Origin: Labilibaculum euxinicum
GTDB taxonomy: Bacteria > Bacteroidota > Bacteroidia > Bacteroidales > Marinifilaceae
Assembly: GCF_009795715.1 (NCBI RefSeq)
Contig: NZ_WTCR01000006.1
Span: forward strand, 283,074 to 347,073
DNA length: 64,000 nucleotides
Reading direction: 5' to 3'
Within the stretch, counting starts at the first letter, position 1. Each line of letters opens with the position of its first letter. Made by a program: the position numbers and the translations under genes. This document shows, one piece after another, positions 18,582 through 27,200 of the stretch. Below the pieces are notes generated by a model. That model was given only the letters and a program-made list of their open reading frames with translations, ran no database searches and was not told the origin of the DNA.

Positions 18582-19028
18582 ATGAAAACACAAAATTTAG
18601 TTAGAAACTTAGGATTACTATTGATGGTAATCATGTTTACAATTCCTGCTGCCGACAGTTTTGCACAAAACAGACGCAGGGCAAATGATTGCAGTCAGAT
18701 TTCAAATTTAACGGTTGAACAGAACAAGCAGTTGAATGATTTGAGAGCAGATCATTTGAAAGTGATGGACGCTTTGCGTGCCGAAAGAAGGGCCGCTGTA
18801 AGTAATAGCGACAGAGCAAATGTGAGAGAAAAAATGCAGGCAGAGCTAAGCAAACATACCAATGCAGTAAGCGCAGTGCTTACTCCTGAACAGCGCGTGC
18901 AATACCTGCAAAACAGAAACTCAAATGCACAGTATATTTCAGGAAAAGGCCGAAGAGGCAGAGCTTGTGGTAATGGTTGCGGACAAGGCCGAAGAGGCAG
19001 AGGTGGACAAGGTCGTGGAAACTGGTAA
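18582..19028 (+). CDS. Spy/CpxP-like periplasmic protein with Arg-Gly-rich tail
   Basis: A 148-residue secreted protein: signal peptide to about residue 28 (SFAQ), then a helical LTxEQ-containing domain (ISNLTVEQNKQLNDLRADH and VLTPEQRVQYLQ) as in Spy/CpxP family chaperones, then a repetitive tail with GRRGRACGNGCGQGRRGRGG. The DNA of the tail repeats the unit GGCCGAAGAGGCAGAG twice. The tail could bind RNA, anions or, through its two cysteines, metal. It lies in the sigma operon, 87 bases after the previous Spy-like gene. Confidence 0.75.
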   Translation: MKTQNLVRNLGLLLMVIMFTIPAADSFAQNRRRANDCSQISNLTVEQNKQLNDLRADHLKVMDALRAERRAAVSNSDRANVREKMQAELSKHTNAVSAVLTPEQRVQYLQNRNSNAQYISGKGRRGRACGNGCGQGRRGRGGQGRGNW

Positions 19029-19064
19029 TGGATATTTTAAAATTGAAAACAAAATTCAGAAATC

Positions 19065-19155
19065 ATGAAACGTCCATGTATAAAGCTTTCTACACACAGG
19101 GAAATGATTATATGGTAAGTTCCATCTGACAAAAACTTAAAATTATAAACAGATG
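19065..19155 (+). ncRNA. Intercistronic control element, copy 1 (before the DUF2202 gene)
   Basis: This copy lies between the Spy-like gene and the DUF2202 gene. It opens with ATGAAACGTCCATG and has the conserved core ATGGTAAGTTCCATCTGAC. Outer stem: CCATGTA (19074-19080) with TATATGG (19109-19115), 7 bp including one G-U. Start-codon stem: CATCTG (19123-19128) with CAGATG (19150-19155), which includes the ATG of the next gene. The first ATG opens a 17-codon frame (MKRPCIKLSTHREMIIW) that stops inside the core. Two other copies are at 37952 and 40943. Confidence 0.75.
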
Positions 19156-19914
19156 AATAATAGAATGACAAAATTTTTAATCGCTTTTGCACTGAGTTTT
19201 GGCTTTTTTGCCTGCGACAGTGAGGATGGAGGAACGGAAGCTTTAGCAAATTTGCCCTTGGTTGAAGTTTCGACCGATGGATATACCGATATCATTACGG
19301 CGAACTTAAAAACGGTATTGAGTATGGATACAACAGTTGCTGATGAAAGTGAGCAGGAGGGATTGCTGCTAATGCGTGAAGAAGAGTTGCTGGCTCATGA
19401 TACATACAGTCTGTTTGCTGATTTGTATGATGTAAGGATTTTCAGCAATATTACCCGTTCGGAATCAACTCATGCAGCAGCAGTATTAACTTTGTTGGAT
19501 TTGTTTGGAATTGAGGATCCGGCAACCGGAATTGCGGGGGAATACAATAATGAGACATTGCAAACTTTGTATGATGAATTAAGCGAAAAAGGGAAATTGT
19601 CAATAGAAGAAGCCCTAAAGGCCGGTGCATTTATTGAAGAAGTGGATATTAAAGATTTAGAGGATTTGATGGCTGAAACTGAGAATGAGGATATTCTTTT
19701 GGTGTATGATAATTTGCAGAGAGGTTCACGAAATCATTTACGGGCTTTTGTTCGGGTGTTAAGTACTTATGGTGTAGATTATGAGCCTACAGTTTTAGGT
19801 GAGGATAATTTTAATGAGATCATTAATTCGGATACCGAACGCGGTAGTGGCTGTTTGAATGATTATCAAAATAAATACAGAAACCGTAAAGGGAACGGAA
19901 ATGGATGGAATTGA
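19153..19914 (+). CDS. DUF2202 ferritin-like lipoprotein
   Basis: A 253-residue lipoprotein (lipobox FFAC, Cys21) with a DUF2202 domain, a ferritin-like four-helix bundle. The motifs LMREEELLAHDTY and ITRSESTHAAAVL carry the Glu and His residues that form the likely di-metal site, with further acidic residues in helix 4. Iron or other metal binding in the envelope is plausible from the family fold; activity is not established. The ATG at 19153 is chosen over the one at 19165 because the upstream element's 6-bp pairing covers it. It follows the sigma-factor operon and may belong to it. Confidence 0.82.
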   Translation: MNNRMTKFLIAFALSFGFFACDSEDGGTEALANLPLVEVSTDGYTDIITANLKTVLSMDTTVADESEQEGLLLMREEELLAHDTYSLFADLYDVRIFSNITRSESTHAAAVLTLLDLFGIEDPATGIAGEYNNETLQTLYDELSEKGKLSIEEALKAGAFIEEVDIKDLEDLMAETENEDILLVYDNLQRGSRNHLRAFVRVLSTYGVDYEPTVLGEDNFNEIINSDTERGSGCLNDYQNKYRNRKGNGNGWN

Positions 19915-19954
19915 TTTTCCGGGTTTAGAAAGATTGTAGGGTAATCGCGAAAAT

Positions 19955-19990
19955 AAAGGCTGTTGATGCAATATCAACGGCCTTTTATTC
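19955..19990 (+). terminator. Rho-independent terminator after the DUF2202 gene
   Basis: A 13-bp stem AAAGGCTGTTGAT / ATCAACGGCCTTT with one G-U pair and a short loop, followed by TTATT. It closes the sigma-factor/DUF2202 transcript. Confidence 0.82.
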
Positions 19991-20226
19991 TTAGGAAATG
20001 TTTCGAAATAACTTGACGCTTTAAGCTTGTTCTTTTGCCCATTAAGTTCCTTGAAAAAACATTTAATAGCCCGCTATTAGCAATTTCTGCAACTTCTTAA
20101 AGAACAAAGTCACGTCGCTTTAATCAGTCAATTTATTCCCTCACAATCCCTTATCAGAAGTGATGATCGTTTCTGAAATTTTCCTTAAGTTTGAATTTCG
20201 AAAGAATCAAAACATAAAAAACAGAT
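19991..20226. other. Intergenic region before the monooxygenase-like gene
   Basis: AT-rich, no coding frame of note. It must hold the promoter of the small gene at 20227, but no clear -33/-7 pair was recognised. Confidence 0.4.
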
Positions 20227-20541
20227 ATGGAAATTAGAAAAAATGAAACTCAGTTGGTTTGTATTGCCAGATTTATTGCGAATGAGGGCGAGGCCGATCA
20301 GTTAATCAAAAATTTACATGCTTTATTATTGCCAACACATCAGGAGGGAGGGTGCATTCGTTACGAACTAAATCAGAGCATCGATAATCCGCATGTAATT
20401 ACTTTTGTAGAGAAGTTTTACGATCAGAAAACCTTCGACGAGCATTGCAGTCAAAAATATATTACCGACTTTTTTAATGATGGCAAACCAGATCACGTAA
20501 AGGAGTTTGATGTGAGCCTGCACAAGGAGATATTAAAGTAG
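20227..20541 (+). CDS. Antibiotic biosynthesis monooxygenase-like (YgiN-type) protein
   Basis: A 104-residue cytosolic protein of the dimeric alpha/beta-barrel ABM family. The typical pattern is present: CIARFIANEGEADQLIKNLHALL, then THQEGGCIRYELNQSIDNPHVITFVEKFYDQKTFDEH. Members include quinol monooxygenases and heme-degrading enzymes; the substrate here is unknown. It is a single gene with a shared terminator downstream. Confidence 0.82.
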   Translation: MEIRKNETQLVCIARFIANEGEADQLIKNLHALLLPTHQEGGCIRYELNQSIDNPHVITFVEKFYDQKTFDEHCSQKYITDFFNDGKPDHVKEFDVSLHKEILK

Positions 20542-20591
20542 CATGGTTTAACCAAAGGGAGACGCAAAGGCGTACAAAGTAGGAAAAAGAA

Positions 20592-20645
20592 AAAGAGGCA
20601 AACCGATCTGATTTGAGAAAGATTTCGGTTTACCTCTTTTTAGTT
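20592..20645. terminator. Bidirectional terminator between convergent genes
   Basis: AAAGAGGCAAACCGA pairs with TCGGTTTACCTCTTT across a loop, with one mismatch. T's follow on the + strand and A's precede it, so it can end both the ABM gene and the minus-strand acetate transporter gene. Confidence 0.78.
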
Positions 20646-20686
20646 CAGTTAAACTCTACTCGAAAAGAGTTGAATTTAAGAGAATA

Positions 20687-21256
20687 TTAATTCGCTTTGA
20701 TCCATGGCTGACCCACTTTCAAAATTGTACGACCAGCAACGTCGTTAATAATGATAGCAGCCATCATGTACCAGGCGCATAATGCACAAATAATCAATTC
20801 GTATCCAGCTACCTCATCTAAAATTGGAAATCCAAAATGACCTAAGTCCAAAAGAATGAAACCAATAAGTAATGTAGTAAAAGTGGTAGCCATTGCAGCA
20901 TGAATAAAGAATGATGCTACCCATAAAATAACAGTAAATAAGGTCCATGCAACCAGGTAATATCCAACATCAGTGGTCGATGATTTGTATACTCCGTAAA
21001 AATTCATCAGCCAGATAACACCTAAACCAATCCAAAATGAACCGTAACCGGAAAATGCTGCAAAACCGAAATTGTTGCCGTTTTTGTGCTCGAGCATACC
21101 AGCCATAAGCTGTGCCAGTCCACCAAAAACAAATCCCATTGCAACAACAGGACCTAATCCACACAATCCGATGTTATGAAACTGCAATAAAAGGGTTGTC
21201 AATCCAAACCCACCAAGTCCGACTACAGCCGGATTACCTAATTTTACGTTGCTCAT
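20687..21256 (-). CDS. satP: Acetate uptake transporter (AceTr/SatP family)
   Basis: A 189-residue inner-membrane protein with six spans, of the GPR1/FUN34/YaaH acetate transporter family. The N-terminal KLGNPAVVGLGGFGLTTLLLQ motif and the central FGGLAQLMAGMLEHKNGNNFG motif are diagnostic. It would import acetate or succinate with protons. Acetyl-CoA synthetase lies 7 kb away on the same strand, consistent with acetate assimilation, though they are not one operon. A candidate promoter box lies about 30 bases before the ATG. Confidence 0.9.
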   Translation of the reverse strand: MSNVKLGNPAVVGLGGFGLTTLLLQFHNIGLCGLGPVVAMGFVFGGLAQLMAGMLEHKNGNNFGFAAFSGYGSFWIGLGVIWLMNFYGVYKSSTTDVGYYLVAWTLFTVILWVASFFIHAAMATTFTTLLIGFILLDLGHFGFPILDEVAGYELIICALCAWYMMAAIIINDVAGRTILKVGQPWIKAN

Positions 21257-21287
21257 CTATATATATTTATTCTGATTTTTCAGATCG

Positions 21288-21295
21288 CAAAACTA
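21288..21295 (-). promoter_or_regulatory. Candidate -7 box (TAGTTTTG) of the acetate transporter gene
   Basis: On the minus strand the sequence TAGTTTTG fits the Bacteroidota -7 consensus TAnnTTTG and sits 32 bases upstream of the start codon. No clear TTTG at the proper -33 distance is seen, so this is tentative. Confidence 0.35.
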
Positions 21296-21485
21296 GCAAT
21301 TAGATCAAGAGACCAGTACTATATCTAAGTAGTTATAAAACATGCTTTTAGCTTGTGTTTTTGTTTTGAGAAATGTAAGATTCTGATTGTTAGTGTTTAA
21401 ATGTGTTTTGTTCTGAAGCTTAAGAACTCTTGTGTGTTGTAGAATACTCGCAAACATACTGAAAAAGAGGATGAAAGATACTTAA

Positions 21486-21520
21486 ATAAAAAATCCTCAT
21501 GTAATTGAATACATGAGGAT
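21486..21520 (-). terminator. Terminator after the acyl-CoA synthetase gene
   Basis: An 11-bp perfect stem ATCCTCATGTA / TACATGAGGAT with a 6-nt loop lies 27 bases after the stop codon, and on the minus strand it is followed by TTTTTATTTAAG. Confidence 0.82.
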
Positions 21521-21546
21521 AGTTTCTTTTTGAAATTGAGAATATT

Positions 21547-23169
21547 TTATCGTCCAATCAACTCTAATTCTTTACTCGAAATATCTCTCATCTCAACTTT
21601 ACGGATTTTACCGGTTACCGTGGTTGGAAACTCACTTGTGAATTTAAAATACTTAGGAATTTTATAGGTTGCAATTTGCCCTTTGCAATAATCTCTAAGT
21701 TCTTCTTCGGTGGCCGATTTTCCTTCTTTAAATTTTATCCAGGCCATTACAACTTCGCCGTATTTGTAGTCGGGCACACCAATTACATATACTTCGCTAA
21801 TGCTTTCGTGAGAATGGAAGAATTCTTCAATTTCGAATGGAGAAATATTCTCTCCACCGCGAATAATCAGATCTTTTATTCTACCAGTTATGGTTACGTA
21901 ACCATCCTCGTCCATGCTGGCCAAATCACCTGTATGCATCCATCCGGCATTATCAATAACCGATTTGGTAGCTTCTTCATTGTTCCAGTATTTTAGCATT
22001 ACAGAGTATCCCCGGGTACAAAATTCACCACCTTCACCACGCGCAACAATCTTTCCCGTTTCCGGATCAATAATCTTAATTTCCTGATGAGGATGAACCC
22101 GGCCAACCGTTCCTACTCTTTTACTTAGTTCATCATTAACAAATGTTTGAGTGGAAACAGGAGAGGTTTCTGTCATGCCATAGCAGATGGCTACTTCTTT
22201 CATGTTCATTTTTTCCTGAACCTCAAGCATTGCTTTTTCAGGACAGGATGCTCCCGCCATAATACCGGTACGTAAACTGCTTAAATCGTATTTTTCAAAA
22301 TTAGGATGTTCCAATTCCGCAATAAACATCAAAGGCACTCCGTAAAGTGAGGTGCATTTCTCATCTTGAACAGTTTTTAGTACAGTTTCTGCTTCAAATG
22401 CTTCACCTGGAATTACCATTGCGGAACCATGAGTAATACAAGCCAAATTGCCTAATACCATACCAAAGCAGTGATAAAACGGTACAGGAATACAAACCCG
22501 GTCTGTTTCATTGTAATGCAAACGCTCACCAATAAAGTAGCCGTTGTTCAAAATGTTGTGATGGGTTAGGGTTGCTCCCTTTGGAAAACCTGTTGTTCCC
22601 GAAGTGTATTGAATATTGATCGGATCATCAAACTGAAGCTGAGATTCTATTTCTTCTATTTGAGATGTTGAAATTCTCTTGCCTGCCTCAATTAATGCAT
22701 GCCAGTCCCGATCTAAGATTACAATTTGTTTTAGATGAATGCAGGATTGTCTTACTTCCTGAATAATTTCGAAGTAGTTGGTTTTTCGAAATCCTTCCGA
22801 CATAATTAAAAGACTAATTTCTGATTGACGAAGGGCAAATTTAAGTTCTGCTGATTTATAGGCCGGATTAACATTTACCAAAATAGCACCAATTCGTGCT
22901 GTGGCAAATTGAACAATTACCCATTCGTGTCTGTTCGGTGACCATATTCCAACCCGATCTCCTTTTCCAACACCAAATGCAAGTAGTCCTTTTGCTACTT
23001 CTTCAATTTGTTGCCAAAATTCAAGATATGTTGCTTTGTAATTTTGATAAGGAACAATTAAGGCATCTCTATCGCCAAATAATTCAACTGTTTTGCGAAG
23101 TCGTTCAATAATTGTTTCGCCTAAAAGAGGCAAATTCGAGCTTCCGTGCTCGTAAGATAGTTTGTTCAT
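21547..23169 (-). CDS. AMP-binding acyl-CoA synthetase (fatty-acid--CoA ligase type)
   Basis: A 540-residue ANL-superfamily enzyme that activates a fatty acid to its acyl-CoA through an acyl-adenylate. The AMP-binding signature YTSGTTGFPKGATLTHHN, the YGMTETSP adenine motif, the hinge motif GRIKDLIIRGGENISP and the C-terminal lysine in TVTGKIRKVEMR are all present. The overall pattern matches medium/long-chain FadD-like synthetases rather than acetyl-CoA synthetase. The start is placed at the ATG 23169; a longer frame from 23202 adds 11 unlikely residues. It stands alone with its own terminator. Confidence 0.88.
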   Translation of the reverse strand: MNKLSYEHGSSNLPLLGETIIERLRKTVELFGDRDALIVPYQNYKATYLEFWQQIEEVAKGLLAFGVGKGDRVGIWSPNRHEWVIVQFATARIGAILVNVNPAYKSAELKFALRQSEISLLIMSEGFRKTNYFEIIQEVRQSCIHLKQIVILDRDWHALIEAGKRISTSQIEEIESQLQFDDPINIQYTSGTTGFPKGATLTHHNILNNGYFIGERLHYNETDRVCIPVPFYHCFGMVLGNLACITHGSAMVIPGEAFEAETVLKTVQDEKCTSLYGVPLMFIAELEHPNFEKYDLSSLRTGIMAGASCPEKAMLEVQEKMNMKEVAICYGMTETSPVSTQTFVNDELSKRVGTVGRVHPHQEIKIIDPETGKIVARGEGGEFCTRGYSVMLKYWNNEEATKSVIDNAGWMHTGDLASMDEDGYVTITGRIKDLIIRGGENISPFEIEEFFHSHESISEVYVIGVPDYKYGEVVMAWIKFKEGKSATEEELRDYCKGQIATYKIPKYFKFTSEFPTTVTGKIRKVEMRDISSKELELIGR

Positions 23170-23488
23170 TCTTTTATGTATAAATGAGCCAATTGAACAC
23201 AATTAACCCGTGATGTGATTATCTCTAATACATCAATTAACAATTGAAAACCATCTTTCTGCAGTTAACCGGAACCGGCTAAACTTTTTTGATTAGGAAG
23301 TAATAAAAGTTGTGATGGAGCTTTAGCTCCTTGTTTTAATATGGGCGCAATTTATAAAAAATAATTTAGCAGACAACAAATATGACCGGGATAATAGAAC
23401 CAATTCCTGGGATATTGAATTAAGTATTTCACCTTAAAACAGTTTCAGTTTGATTCTATGAAGTGATCAGCAAAAAAAAGGAAGATTA
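23170..23488. other. Intergenic region between two minus-strand genes
   Basis: About 320 bases with no credible gene. It must contain the acyl-CoA synthetase promoter; no consensus box was identified. Confidence 0.4.
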
Positions 23489-23956
23489 TTAATCTTCCCA
23501 TACAATTGTTTTAAAATCATCAAAGAAGGGGCCAAATTGAATTTCTGAAATTTGATTGTTGTCAAGCCAAAGATGCAGATTTTCGTTTGGGAAAAATATC
23601 AATTCATGAGTTGGAAATTCCTCTGAAGCAACGTCCTCAAATTCCGGTTTTCCAAGTTGAAAAAGTTCCAGTTCAGCCAGCAGCATTTTTTTACTTAAAC
23701 CAACCTTAATGAATTGAAAAATACTGTATTGCTCATTCAGAACCGAAATGTAGCTGAGTCTGTTCTGATCAATGGATTCGAATGTAAAGCTAAGTCCTTT
23801 GTCAATGTATAAAAGTGTGACACTTACTTCATCCGGAGAAAGGGAGTATTCTCCAACATCATCTGCGTTTCCCAGTATTTTTTCAACTTCGGCACGTTGC
23901 ATGCCAAATTGAATTCCTAAGATACCTTTACCCAATATGATGTCGTTTTTATTCAT
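23489..23956 (-). CDS. Uncharacterised protein, 155 residues
   Basis: A soluble protein without signal peptide or membrane span. The opening IILGKGILGIQFGMQRAEVEKILG is like the strand-helix start of small immunity-type or SmpA/OmlA-like folds, and the ending EIQFGPFFDD echoes it, but I do not recognise a family. It starts 4 bases after the stop of the Gfo/Idh/MocA oxidoreductase gene, so the two form an operon. No function is proposed. Confidence 0.65.
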   Translation of the reverse strand: MNKNDIILGKGILGIQFGMQRAEVEKILGNADDVGEYSLSPDEVSVTLLYIDKGLSFTFESIDQNRLSYISVLNEQYSIFQFIKVGLSKKMLLAELELFQLGKPEFEDVASEEFPTHELIFFPNENLHLWLDNNQISEIQFGPFFDDFKTIVWED

Positions 23957-23960
23957 ACAA

Positions 23961-24938
23961 TTACTTTTCGAATGGATATTTTAAACCTATTTGTTCTCTT
24001 ACTTGATCCATTATTGATAATATTCTTTTACTTTTTAATAAAGGTATTACAGAACTTTCAACTGCTCCTTTTTTCAGCAATTCATTTACCGCAAAAGCTT
24101 CATGATTATACCCAAGTTGCAATTCTTTATTGATAAACTCTAATTTTTTATCAGGACTTATTAAAAATGCTTTTTTAGCCATCCAAAATTGAGGGATTTC
24201 TATGCGTCCTTTGGTACCACAAATTACGGCCTCATTTTTAAGTTCGGAAACCAGAGAACTTGAAATTTGTGCCAATCCGCCATTGATATATTTTAATTGG
24301 ATGCTGTTGTAATCATCAATTCCAGTTTTAGAAAAATGAGCCATTGCCTGTATGTCTTCAATTTCTTCATCAAACACCAATTCAGCTATTGCAATACCAT
24401 ATATTCCAATATCTAATAAAGCGCCACCCGCCAAATCCGGATTTGCCAAACGAATTTTTTCATCCATATTACCAGCATAGCCAAAACTTACCTGTACTTG
24501 TTTAACTTCGCCTATTTTACCTTCCCGAATCCAATTCATGGCTTCGATAATGGCTGGCAGGTAATAGGTCCACAGTGCTTCCATGAAAAATAAATTCTTT
24601 TCTTTGGCCAGATTTTGAAGAAGTTCAAACTCTGCAGAGTTTACAGTAACCGGTTTTTCGCACAAAACAGATTTTCCATTGTTCAGACAAAGTCTGGCAT
24701 GCTCCAAATGAAAATTGTGAGGCGTCGCAATGTACACAACATCAATATCTGAATTTTTCACCATTTCTTCGTAAGAAGAATATGCCTTCGGAATTTCAAA
24801 TTCATGAGCAAATTCTGTGGATCGGTCTTGCGATCTTGAGGCGACAGCAATAATTGTCCCATTGTTCACAACTTTAAAATCTTCTGCAAATTTCTTCGCA
24901 ATTCTGCCTGCACCTAAAATTCCCCATTTAATAGTCAT
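23961..24938 (-). CDS. Gfo/Idh/MocA family oxidoreductase
   Basis: A 325-residue NAD(P)-dependent sugar-type dehydrogenase. The Rossmann motif WGILGAGRIAKKFAED is at the N-terminus. The VLCEKPVTVN motif carries the EKP catalytic lysine, and the C-terminal domain has the expected GGALLDIGIYG segment. It is closest in style to dimeric dihydrodiol/trans-1,2-dihydrobenzene-diol dehydrogenase and glucose-fructose oxidoreductase relatives; the substrate is unknown. Likely co-transcribed with the 155-residue unknown protein. Confidence 0.87.
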   Translation of the reverse strand: MTIKWGILGAGRIAKKFAEDFKVVNNGTIIAVASRSQDRSTEFAHEFEIPKAYSSYEEMVKNSDIDVVYIATPHNFHLEHARLCLNNGKSVLCEKPVTVNSAEFELLQNLAKEKNLFFMEALWTYYLPAIIEAMNWIREGKIGEVKQVQVSFGYAGNMDEKIRLANPDLAGGALLDIGIYGIAIAELVFDEEIEDIQAMAHFSKTGIDDYNSIQLKYINGGLAQISSSLVSELKNEAVICGTKGRIEIPQFWMAKKAFLISPDKKLEFINKELQLGYNHEAFAVNELLKKGAVESSVIPLLKSKRILSIMDQVREQIGLKYPFEK

Positions 24939-25263
24939 AAAAACATGTGTTTACCTAATATTTTATTCAAAAAGAATATAAAAACGAATTCTTTTGAAAA
25001 ATCAGGATTCGGATATAAATTTTCTGATTGTTAAATATAAGCTTTTGTTCCAAAAAGTGAAATGAAAAACAGTATTGTTTAAATGTGTTTTTTATTAATA
25101 AAATCAATTTCAGGTCGGAATTGAGCATTCTGTTTTTTTACCAACCTGTTGAATATCATCTCTGATTATATTCTCTTACCTCTTTCTGTTCTTAGTAAAT
25201 TGATTGGGAAACTTAGAGGAAATGTTTCTAAATAGCTGAAAAAAGTTTACCAAGCCATTCAAA
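24939..25263. other. Divergent intergenic region, nothing recognised
   Basis: About 325 AT-rich bases between the minus-strand oxidoreductase and the plus-strand cysteate synthase. It should hold two promoters. No gene, hairpin of note or convincing box was seen. Confidence 0.4.
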
Positions 25264-26616
25264 ATGTCTATTTTTATGCTTTCAAAATCAAAACATAAAA
25301 GAATGGCTATAGATTTTCGAGCTACTGAATATATTCTTGAGTCTTTACAGACAGGAAAGAAATTTGAAGATGAAGGGTGGACTTTGGATGCTCCTGCTGA
25401 AGAAAAAGCTTGTTTAATAAGAACGAAATATCAAAAAAAGCAGCTTGAGCTTAAGGATAGTTCGTTGGGGATTTATAAGTTCGCCGATTGGTTACCTATT
25501 CACAGAACATTGGAAGGATCATCTGCTCCGGCAACATATAAAAGTGAAGGGTTGTCTAAATATTTGGGATTAGAAAATTTATATATCACATTTAGTGGGT
25601 ACTGGCCTGAGAAGGGAGCAAATTTCAGAACCTGTTCATTCAAAGAAACTGAGGCTTTTTCGGTAAGTGGCAGATTGAGTGATACAGGACAGATACTTGT
25701 GGTTGCATCTGCAGGAAATACTGCACGTGCATTTGCAAGAGTGTGTTCCGATAATAATATTCCTTTGTTGCTTTGTGTTCCAGAGGATAATATTGATGCG
25801 CTATGGTTCGATGAGCCAATTAAGGAGAATGTTAGGTTGATTGCAACAAAATCGGGAAGCGATTATTTTGATGCTATTCATTTATCGAATCTGGCTTGTC
25901 AGTTAGACGGTTTCATTACTGAAGGCGGAGCTAAAAATGTTGCCCGAAGAGATGGAATGGGAACTACAGTTCTTTCTGCGGTAACAGAGATTGGTAAAAT
26001 TCCTGATTACTATTTTCAGGCAGTTGGCAGTGGAACAGGTGCAATTGCGGCATGGGAAGCTAATCTTCGTTTTATTGAAGATGGCCGTTTTGGTTCCAAC
26101 AAAATGAAATTGATGGTGTCTCAGAATACGCCTTTCTTGCCAATGTATGATGCATGGAAAGCTGATTCGAGAGAAATATTGCCACTAGACGATAATTTGG
26201 CGAGAAAACAAGTGGAAGAAATCGTAGCTAAGGTGTTGTCGAATCGCAAACCTCCTTATTCAATTGTTGGAGGAATGTTTGATGCGATAAAGGATGCCGG
26301 TGGAGATGTTTTGAAAGCGACCAACGATGAAGCAATGGAAGCGTCCAAAATATTTGAAGAGACTGAAGGAAATGATATTCACCCTGCTTCTGCTGTTGCT
26401 GTAGCTAGTTTAATTAAATATGTGCAGGAAGGAAATATTAATAAAAAAGCTTGCATCATGTTGAATATAACCGGAGGAGGAGAAGAACGTTTTAAAAGAG
26501 AAAAAGAGGTTTGCTATCTGAAACCATCTCATATCTTCGACATTAATCCTGAACTTGATTCGCTAAAAGAGGTGCTGGAGAAGCTCTTTAAAATAGAATC
26601 TTCAGAAATAATATAA
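25264..26616 (+). CDS. Cysteate synthase (threonine-synthase-like PLP enzyme)
   Basis: A 450-residue fold-type II PLP enzyme. The likely Schiff-base lysine is Lys127 in RTCSFKETEAF. A SAGNTARAF phosphate/substrate loop and the glycine-rich QAVGSGTGAIAAWEA PLP-phosphate loop follow. The sequence is of the cysteate synthase type (O-phosphoserine plus sulfite gives L-cysteate) rather than true threonine synthase. In Bacteroidota, cysteate feeds capnine-based sulfonolipids, so this gene suggests the organism makes them; that role is inference. The next genes are unrelated, so the pathway is not clustered here. The start could also be the ATG at 25303. Confidence 0.72.
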   Translation: MSIFMLSKSKHKRMAIDFRATEYILESLQTGKKFEDEGWTLDAPAEEKACLIRTKYQKKQLELKDSSLGIYKFADWLPIHRTLEGSSAPATYKSEGLSKYLGLENLYITFSGYWPEKGANFRTCSFKETEAFSVSGRLSDTGQILVVASAGNTARAFARVCSDNNIPLLLCVPEDNIDALWFDEPIKENVRLIATKSGSDYFDAIHLSNLACQLDGFITEGGAKNVARRDGMGTTVLSAVTEIGKIPDYYFQAVGSGTGAIAAWEANLRFIEDGRFGSNKMKLMVSQNTPFLPMYDAWKADSREILPLDDNLARKQVEEIVAKVLSNRKPPYSIVGGMFDAIKDAGGDVLKATNDEAMEASKIFEETEGNDIHPASAVAVASLIKYVQEGNINKKACIMLNITGGGEERFKREKEVCYLKPSHIFDINPELDSLKEVLEKLFKIESSEII

Positions 26617-26618
26617 AA

Positions 26619-26646
26619 AAAAGCAGGCTTTTAGCCTGCTTTTTTA
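26619..26646 (+). terminator. Terminator after cysteate synthase
   Basis: An 8-bp stem AAGCAGGC / GCCTGCTT with a 5-nt loop, preceded by A's and followed by six T's. It can serve both the + strand gene and the minus-strand GCAxxG gene. Confidence 0.88.
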
Positions 26647-26664
26647 TTGGTATTTTATCGGTGC

Positions 26665-27105
26665 TTATTTTATTAATGATTCTATAATTTCGATCGCATC
26701 GATGATGCATTTTTCACAAATCTTTTCTTTCACTTTATTTTTTTCAGCGTAAGCTTGTCCTTCTTCTGTATTCAGATTACATGCTATTAGTTCATCACAA
26801 TTTGTAGAATTGTGCTCTAGTACAAATTTGTGGTTAAATTCCTGAATTAAAATTCGATTGTTGTCTGTTTGGAGTTGATGATTGCTGTATTTTTTGCAGT
26901 TATGAATTCCCAAAACCATAAATGCACCGGTAACAGCACCGCAGGTTTTTTGAAGTCTTCCCATACCGCCACCAAATCCACTTGAGATTTGGTAAGCTAA
27001 ATTATCGTCAAAATTATAGTCGGTAGAATATGGTAACAGCACCGATTGGGCACAATTCATTCCCGATTGAAAAGCCTCTAAAGCTTGAGTTGCTTTTGAA
27101 TTCAT
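26665..27105 (-). CDS. C-GCAxxG-C-C family redox-type protein
   Basis: A 146-residue cytosolic protein of the C_GCAxxG_C_C family. It has the first Cys in SGMNCAQSVL (Cys18), the signature TCGAVTGAFMVLG, and later Cys residues in CDELIAC and ICEKCI. The conserved cysteines suggest metal, Fe-S or redox binding; no activity is proven for the family. The start is at the ATG 27105; an upstream in-frame ATG at 27186 would add 27 residues not typical of the family. Confidence 0.82.
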   Translation of the reverse strand: MNSKATQALEAFQSGMNCAQSVLLPYSTDYNFDDNLAYQISSGFGGGMGRLQKTCGAVTGAFMVLGIHNCKKYSNHQLQTDNNRILIQEFNHKFVLEHNSTNCDELIACNLNTEEGQAYAEKNKVKEKICEKCIIDAIEIIESLIK

Positions 27106-27200
27106 GAGAGTGATTTTGATTGAATTTGCAATACAATATGTTCTTTGTCGGAGCTTAAATGTAATTAAATTATTGTTTTGGAACAATGTCTATTTGTCAT

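Noticed and set aside
19065..19116. 17-codon frame in element copy 1 as a small protein gene
   Set aside because: The matching frames in the other two copies have 32 and 4 codons with no shared peptide beyond MKRP, so a conserved peptide is not supported.
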